Source of the DNA: Anaerolineales bacterium
GTDB lineage: Bacteria > Chloroflexota > Anaerolineae > Anaerolineales > Villigracilaceae
Length of the DNA stretch: 7,969 nt
Reading direction: 5' to 3'
Assembly: GCA_015489255.1 (NCBI GenBank)
Contig: WGAD01000007.1
Location: 1-7,969 of the forward strand
Each line of letters opens with the position of its first letter. The stretch's first letter is position 1. Below the pieces are notes generated by a model. That model did no database searches. It saw only the letters and a list, made by a program, of their open reading frames with translations, and had not been told where the DNA came from. A program made the position numbers and the translations under genes. Below are positions 5,370 to 7,969 of this stretch, one piece after another.

Positions 5370-7969
5370 ATGTTCAAACCCGTATCGCCCAAAGTTAACC
5401 TGGTGGAAATGGAAGAGCGCGTGCTCGCTTTCTGGAAGGAGCGCGATATTTTCCAGCGTTCCATGAAAGAACGCGAAGGCGGGCCGGAGTACGTCTTTTT
5501 CGAGGGGCCGCCGACGGCCAACGGCCGGCCCGGCATCCACCATGTGCTGGCCCGCGCCTATAAAGACATGTTCCCGCGTTACAAAACGATGCGCGGCTAC
5601 CATGTGCTGCGCCGCGGCGGGTGGGACACCCACGGCCTGCCGGTGGAGATTGAGGTCGAGAAGAAACTGGGTTTTACCAACAAACAAGAAATCGAGGCCT
5701 ACGGCATCGATCGCTTCAATGCGCTGTGTCGGGAATCGGTCTTCACATACATCAAAGACTGGGAGCGTCTCACCGAACGCATGGCCTACTGGGTGGACCT
5801 GAAGACGGCTTATGTTACCTACCACAATGAGTATGTCGAATCCCTGTGGTGGATTCTCAAGCAATTTTGGGAGAAAGACCTGCTCTACAAGGGCTACAAG
5901 GTGGTGCCCTATTGCCCGCGCTGCGGCACGCCGCTTTCCGATCACGAGGTGGCGTTAGGATATCAGGACACGGAAGACCCCTCGGTCTTTGTGCGGATGC
6001 GGCTGGTGGACGATCCGGATACGGCCCTGCTGGTGTGGACGACGACGCCCTGGACGCTGCCGGCCAACGTGGCCGTTGCCGCCCATCCGGAGGTGGACTA
6101 CGTCCGGGTGCGCCGCCAGCGGGCGGATGGCGAGACGGAAACCCTCATCCTGGCACAGGCCCTGGTAGACAAGGTCTTCGGCGAGGAGACGGTAGAGATC
6201 CTGGAAACCTTCAAAGGCCGCGACTTGCAAGGAACGCGTTACCAGCCTCTTTTCTCCTTCTTGCAGCCAGACAAACCCGCCTATTTCGTCGTCCTGGGCG
6301 ATTTTGTCACCACCGAAGATGGCTCCGGCCTGGTACACATAGCGCCGGCCTTCGGCGCAGACGATATGGAAATGGCGCGCCGATACGATCTCCCGGTTCT
6401 GCAAACGGTTAAACCAGATGGCACCTTCATCGAGGACATCGCGCCCTGGCAAGATGTGTTCGTCAAAGAGGCCGATCCGTTGATCATTGCCGATCTGGAG
6501 GCCCGTGGTCTGCTCTTCCGCGAAGAAAAGTACACGCACACATATCCTTTCTGCTGGCGTTGCAAGACCCCTCTGCTGTATTACGCGCGTTCTTCTTGGT
6601 TCATTCGCACCAGCGCACACCGCGATCGCCTGGTGGAATTGAACAAGCGCATCAATTGGGTGCCCGGGCACATTCGCGACGGGCGTTTTGGCAACTGGCT
6701 GGAAAACAATATCGACTGGGCATTGAGCCGTGAACGGTACTGGGGCACGCCGCTGCCCATTTGGGAGTGTGCATCCTGTGGCCGCCGCGAGGCCGTGGGG
6801 TCGCGCGCCGAATTGAGCGAAAAGAGTGGCCGCGATCTGGCGGATTTGGACCTGCACCGCCCCTATGTGGACGAGGTGACCTGGCCCTGCGCCGATTGCG
6901 GCGGCGAGATGCACCGCGTGCCAGACTTGATCGACGTCTGGTTCGATTCGGGCGCCATGCCGGTGGCCCAATGGCACTATCCCTTTGAGCACCAGGAGAA
7001 ATTCCAGCAGCAATTCCCCGCCGATTACATCTGCGAAGCGGTCGATCAAACCCGCGGCTGGTTCTATTCTCTGCACGCCATCAGCACCCTGCTCTTCGAT
7101 AGCGAAGCGTACAAGAACGTCATCTGCCTCGGCTTGATCCTGGACGACAAGGGGCAAAAAATGTCCAAATCGCGCGGCAATGTGGTTGACCCCTGGTCGG
7201 TCTTCAATACGGCGGGCGCCGACGCCGTCCGTTGGTATCTGTATACGGCGGGGCCTCCCGGGCAGGCGCGCCGTTTCTCCCCGGCCCTGGTGAATGAGGT
7301 CGTCCGCAACTTTACGCTCACCTTGTGGAACGTGTACGCCTTCTTTGTGACCTATGCCAACCTGGACGGTTGGACGCCGGCCTCTACGGTGACGCCGGAA
7401 TACACCCGCCTGGATCGCTGGCTGCGTTCCGAGCTGCATACCCTGGTGCGCGATGTAACCCAAGCCTACGAAAATTACGATGCCCCCAATGCCACCCGTC
7501 CCCTGGAACGCTTTGTGGAAAACCTGTCGACGTGGTATGTGCGCCTGTCGCGCCGCCGTTTCTGGAAGTCGGGCGCCAGCGAAGACAAAGAAGCCGCCTA
7601 CCGCACGCTCTACGAAGCCTTGACCACCCTGTCTCGCCTCCTGGCTCCGGCCATGCCCTTCCTGGCAGAAGAATTGCACCAAAACCTGGTGCGCTCGGTG
7701 AACCCGCAAGCGCCGGAATCGGTGCACCTGGCCTTCTGGCCGGAATATGACCCGAGCCTGATTGACGAAAAACTGAACCGCGATATGGCCCTGGTGATGA
7801 AACTGGTTTCACTGGGCCACGCCGCCCGCCAAAAAGCCAACCGCAAAGTGCGGCAGCCTTTGGCTGAGGCCGCTTTCTCGGTGGGACGTGCGGAAGAGCG
7901 GCAGGCCGTATTGGACGATGCCGACTTGATTGCCGCCGAGCTGAACGTCAAGCGCGTGCGCTTGCTGGA
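5370..7969 (+). CDS. ileS: Isoleucyl-tRNA synthetase, type 2 (eukaryotic-like), 3' end beyond window
   Basis: Class I synthetase that charges tRNA-Ile and edits misactivated valine. The frame stays open from ATG 5370 to the window edge (866 codons; the family is usually about 1,030-1,070), so only the last part of the C-terminal tRNA-binding region is missing. Landmarks: EGPPTANGRP then the HIGH-equivalent GIHH (55-58), WDTHGLPVE (85-93), first zinc cysteine pairs C182/C185 and C395/C398, CP1 editing motifs TTTPWTLP (224-231) and GSGLVHIAPAFGADD (318-332), second zinc cysteines C467/C470/C507/C510, DVWFDSG (522-528), KMSKS (597-601) and an anticodon-binding helical domain (NLSTWYVRLSRRRFW). 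The overall pattern matches Thermus-like IleRS2, but the HIGH motif has G and H exchanged (GxHH instead of HxGH), a known natural IleRS2 variant associated with mupirocin hyper-resistance. GGAGG (5361-5365) lies only 4 nt before ATG, a tight spacing. Expression is controlled by the Ile T-box upstream. Confidence 0.98.
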   Translation, partial: MFKPVSPKVNLVEMEERVLAFWKERDIFQRSMKEREGGPEYVFFEGPPTANGRPGIHHVLARAYKDMFPRYKTMRGYHVLRRGGWDTHGLPVEIEVEKKLGFTNKQEIEAYGIDRFNALCRESVFTYIKDWERLTERMAYWVDLKTAYVTYHNEYVESLWWILKQFWEKDLLYKGYKVVPYCPRCGTPLSDHEVALGYQDTEDPSVFVRMRLVDDPDTALLVWTTTPWTLPANVAVAAHPEVDYVRVRRQRADGETETLILAQALVDKVFGEETVEILETFKGRDLQGTRYQPLFSFLQPDKPAYFVVLGDFVTTEDGSGLVHIAPAFGADDMEMARRYDLPVLQTVKPDGTFIEDIAPWQDVFVKEADPLIIADLEARGLLFREEKYTHTYPFCWRCKTPLLYYARSSWFIRTSAHRDRLVELNKRINWVPGHIRDGRFGNWLENNIDWALSRERYWGTPLPIWECASCGRREAVGSRAELSEKSGRDLADLDLHRPYVDEVTWPCADCGGEMHRVPDLIDVWFDSGAMPVAQWHYPFEHQEKFQQQFPADYICEAVDQTRGWFYSLHAISTLLFDSEAYKNVICLGLILDDKGQKMSKSRGNVVDPWSVFNTAGADAVRWYLYTAGPPGQARRFSPALVNEVVRNFTLTLWNVYAFFVTYANLDGWTPASTVTPEYTRLDRWLRSELHTLVRDVTQAYENYDAPNATRPLERFVENLSTWYVRLSRRRFWKSGASEDKEAAYRTLYEALTTLSRLLAPAMPFLAEELHQNLVRSVNPQAPESVHLAFWPEYDPSLIDEKLNRDMALVMKLVSLGHAARQKANRKVRQPLAEAAFSVGRAEERQAVLDDADLIAAELNVKRVRLL

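Noticed and set aside
5216..5536. 106-residue minus-strand frame spanning the T-box leader and the start of ileS
   Set aside because: It crosses the structured leader and the ileS start, has no Shine-Dalgarno context worth noting and no recognisable domain.
5955..7727. 590-residue open frame on the minus strand
   Set aside because: It lies wholly antisense to ileS, whose synthetase motifs are in frame throughout. The translation is low-complexity (many G, R, Q, H) and matches no family I recognise; long antisense frames are common in GC-rich genes.

Overview
The window looks like chromosomal DNA of a GC-rich, probably monoderm bacterium. A Chloroflexota (Anaerolineae-like) or related lineage is the best guess. 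The reasons are the 3D/G5-domain lipoprotein next to rsmA, a Gram-positive-style T-box leader, an eukaryotic-like (type 2) isoleucyl-tRNA synthetase, and a V4R protein beside a response regulator. The lineage is an inference from gene content. No rRNA, tRNA, insertion sequence, CRISPR array or phage gene was seen.

Layout. (1) Positions 1-1835, plus strand: the 3' end of a V4R (4-vinyl reductase-like) ligand-binding protein, a response regulator with a REC domain and a degenerate GGDEF-like domain, and a DPM1-like family 2 glycosyltransferase. The gap between the first two is 22 bp and the last two overlap by 4 bp, so this is probably one operon. (2) Positions 1786-4942, minus strand: a compact operon transcribed leftwards, with an alanine/serine-glyoxylate-type aminotransferase, a G5/3D-domain lipoprotein (YabE-like) and rsmA (ksgA). 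The genes are joined by two 4-bp ATGA stop/start overlaps. The 3' end of rsmA overlaps the 3' end of the glycosyltransferase tail-to-tail by 50 bp. (3) Positions 4943-5369: a divergent control region. On the plus strand it holds a near-consensus sigma-70 promoter and a complete T-box riboswitch with an AUC (Ile) specifier, a canonical T-box bulge and an intrinsic terminator. No convincing promoter was found for the leftward operon. (4) Positions 5370-7969, plus strand: ileS, open at the window edge (866 of roughly 1,030-1,070 codons).

How the parts work together. Uncharged tRNA-Ile should bind the leader by its anticodon (specifier AUC) and its ACCA end (bulge UGGU), which prevents termination and lets ileS be transcribed. 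The synthetase carries the GxHH form of the class I HIGH signature (GIHH) instead of HxGH, a natural variant of type 2 IleRS that has been linked to very strong mupirocin resistance. The leftward operon joins cell-wall remodelling (3D lipoprotein) to ribosome maturation (RsmA), an arrangement resembling the yabE-rnmV-ksgA neighbourhood of Bacillus. The left operon may be a small signalling unit in which a V4R sensor sits next to a response regulator whose output domain has lost the GGDEF catalytic signature.

Most of the window is well-known families in an ordinary chromosomal setting. The points of most interest are the T-box plus GIHH IleRS pair and the V4R/degenerate-GGDEF unit.
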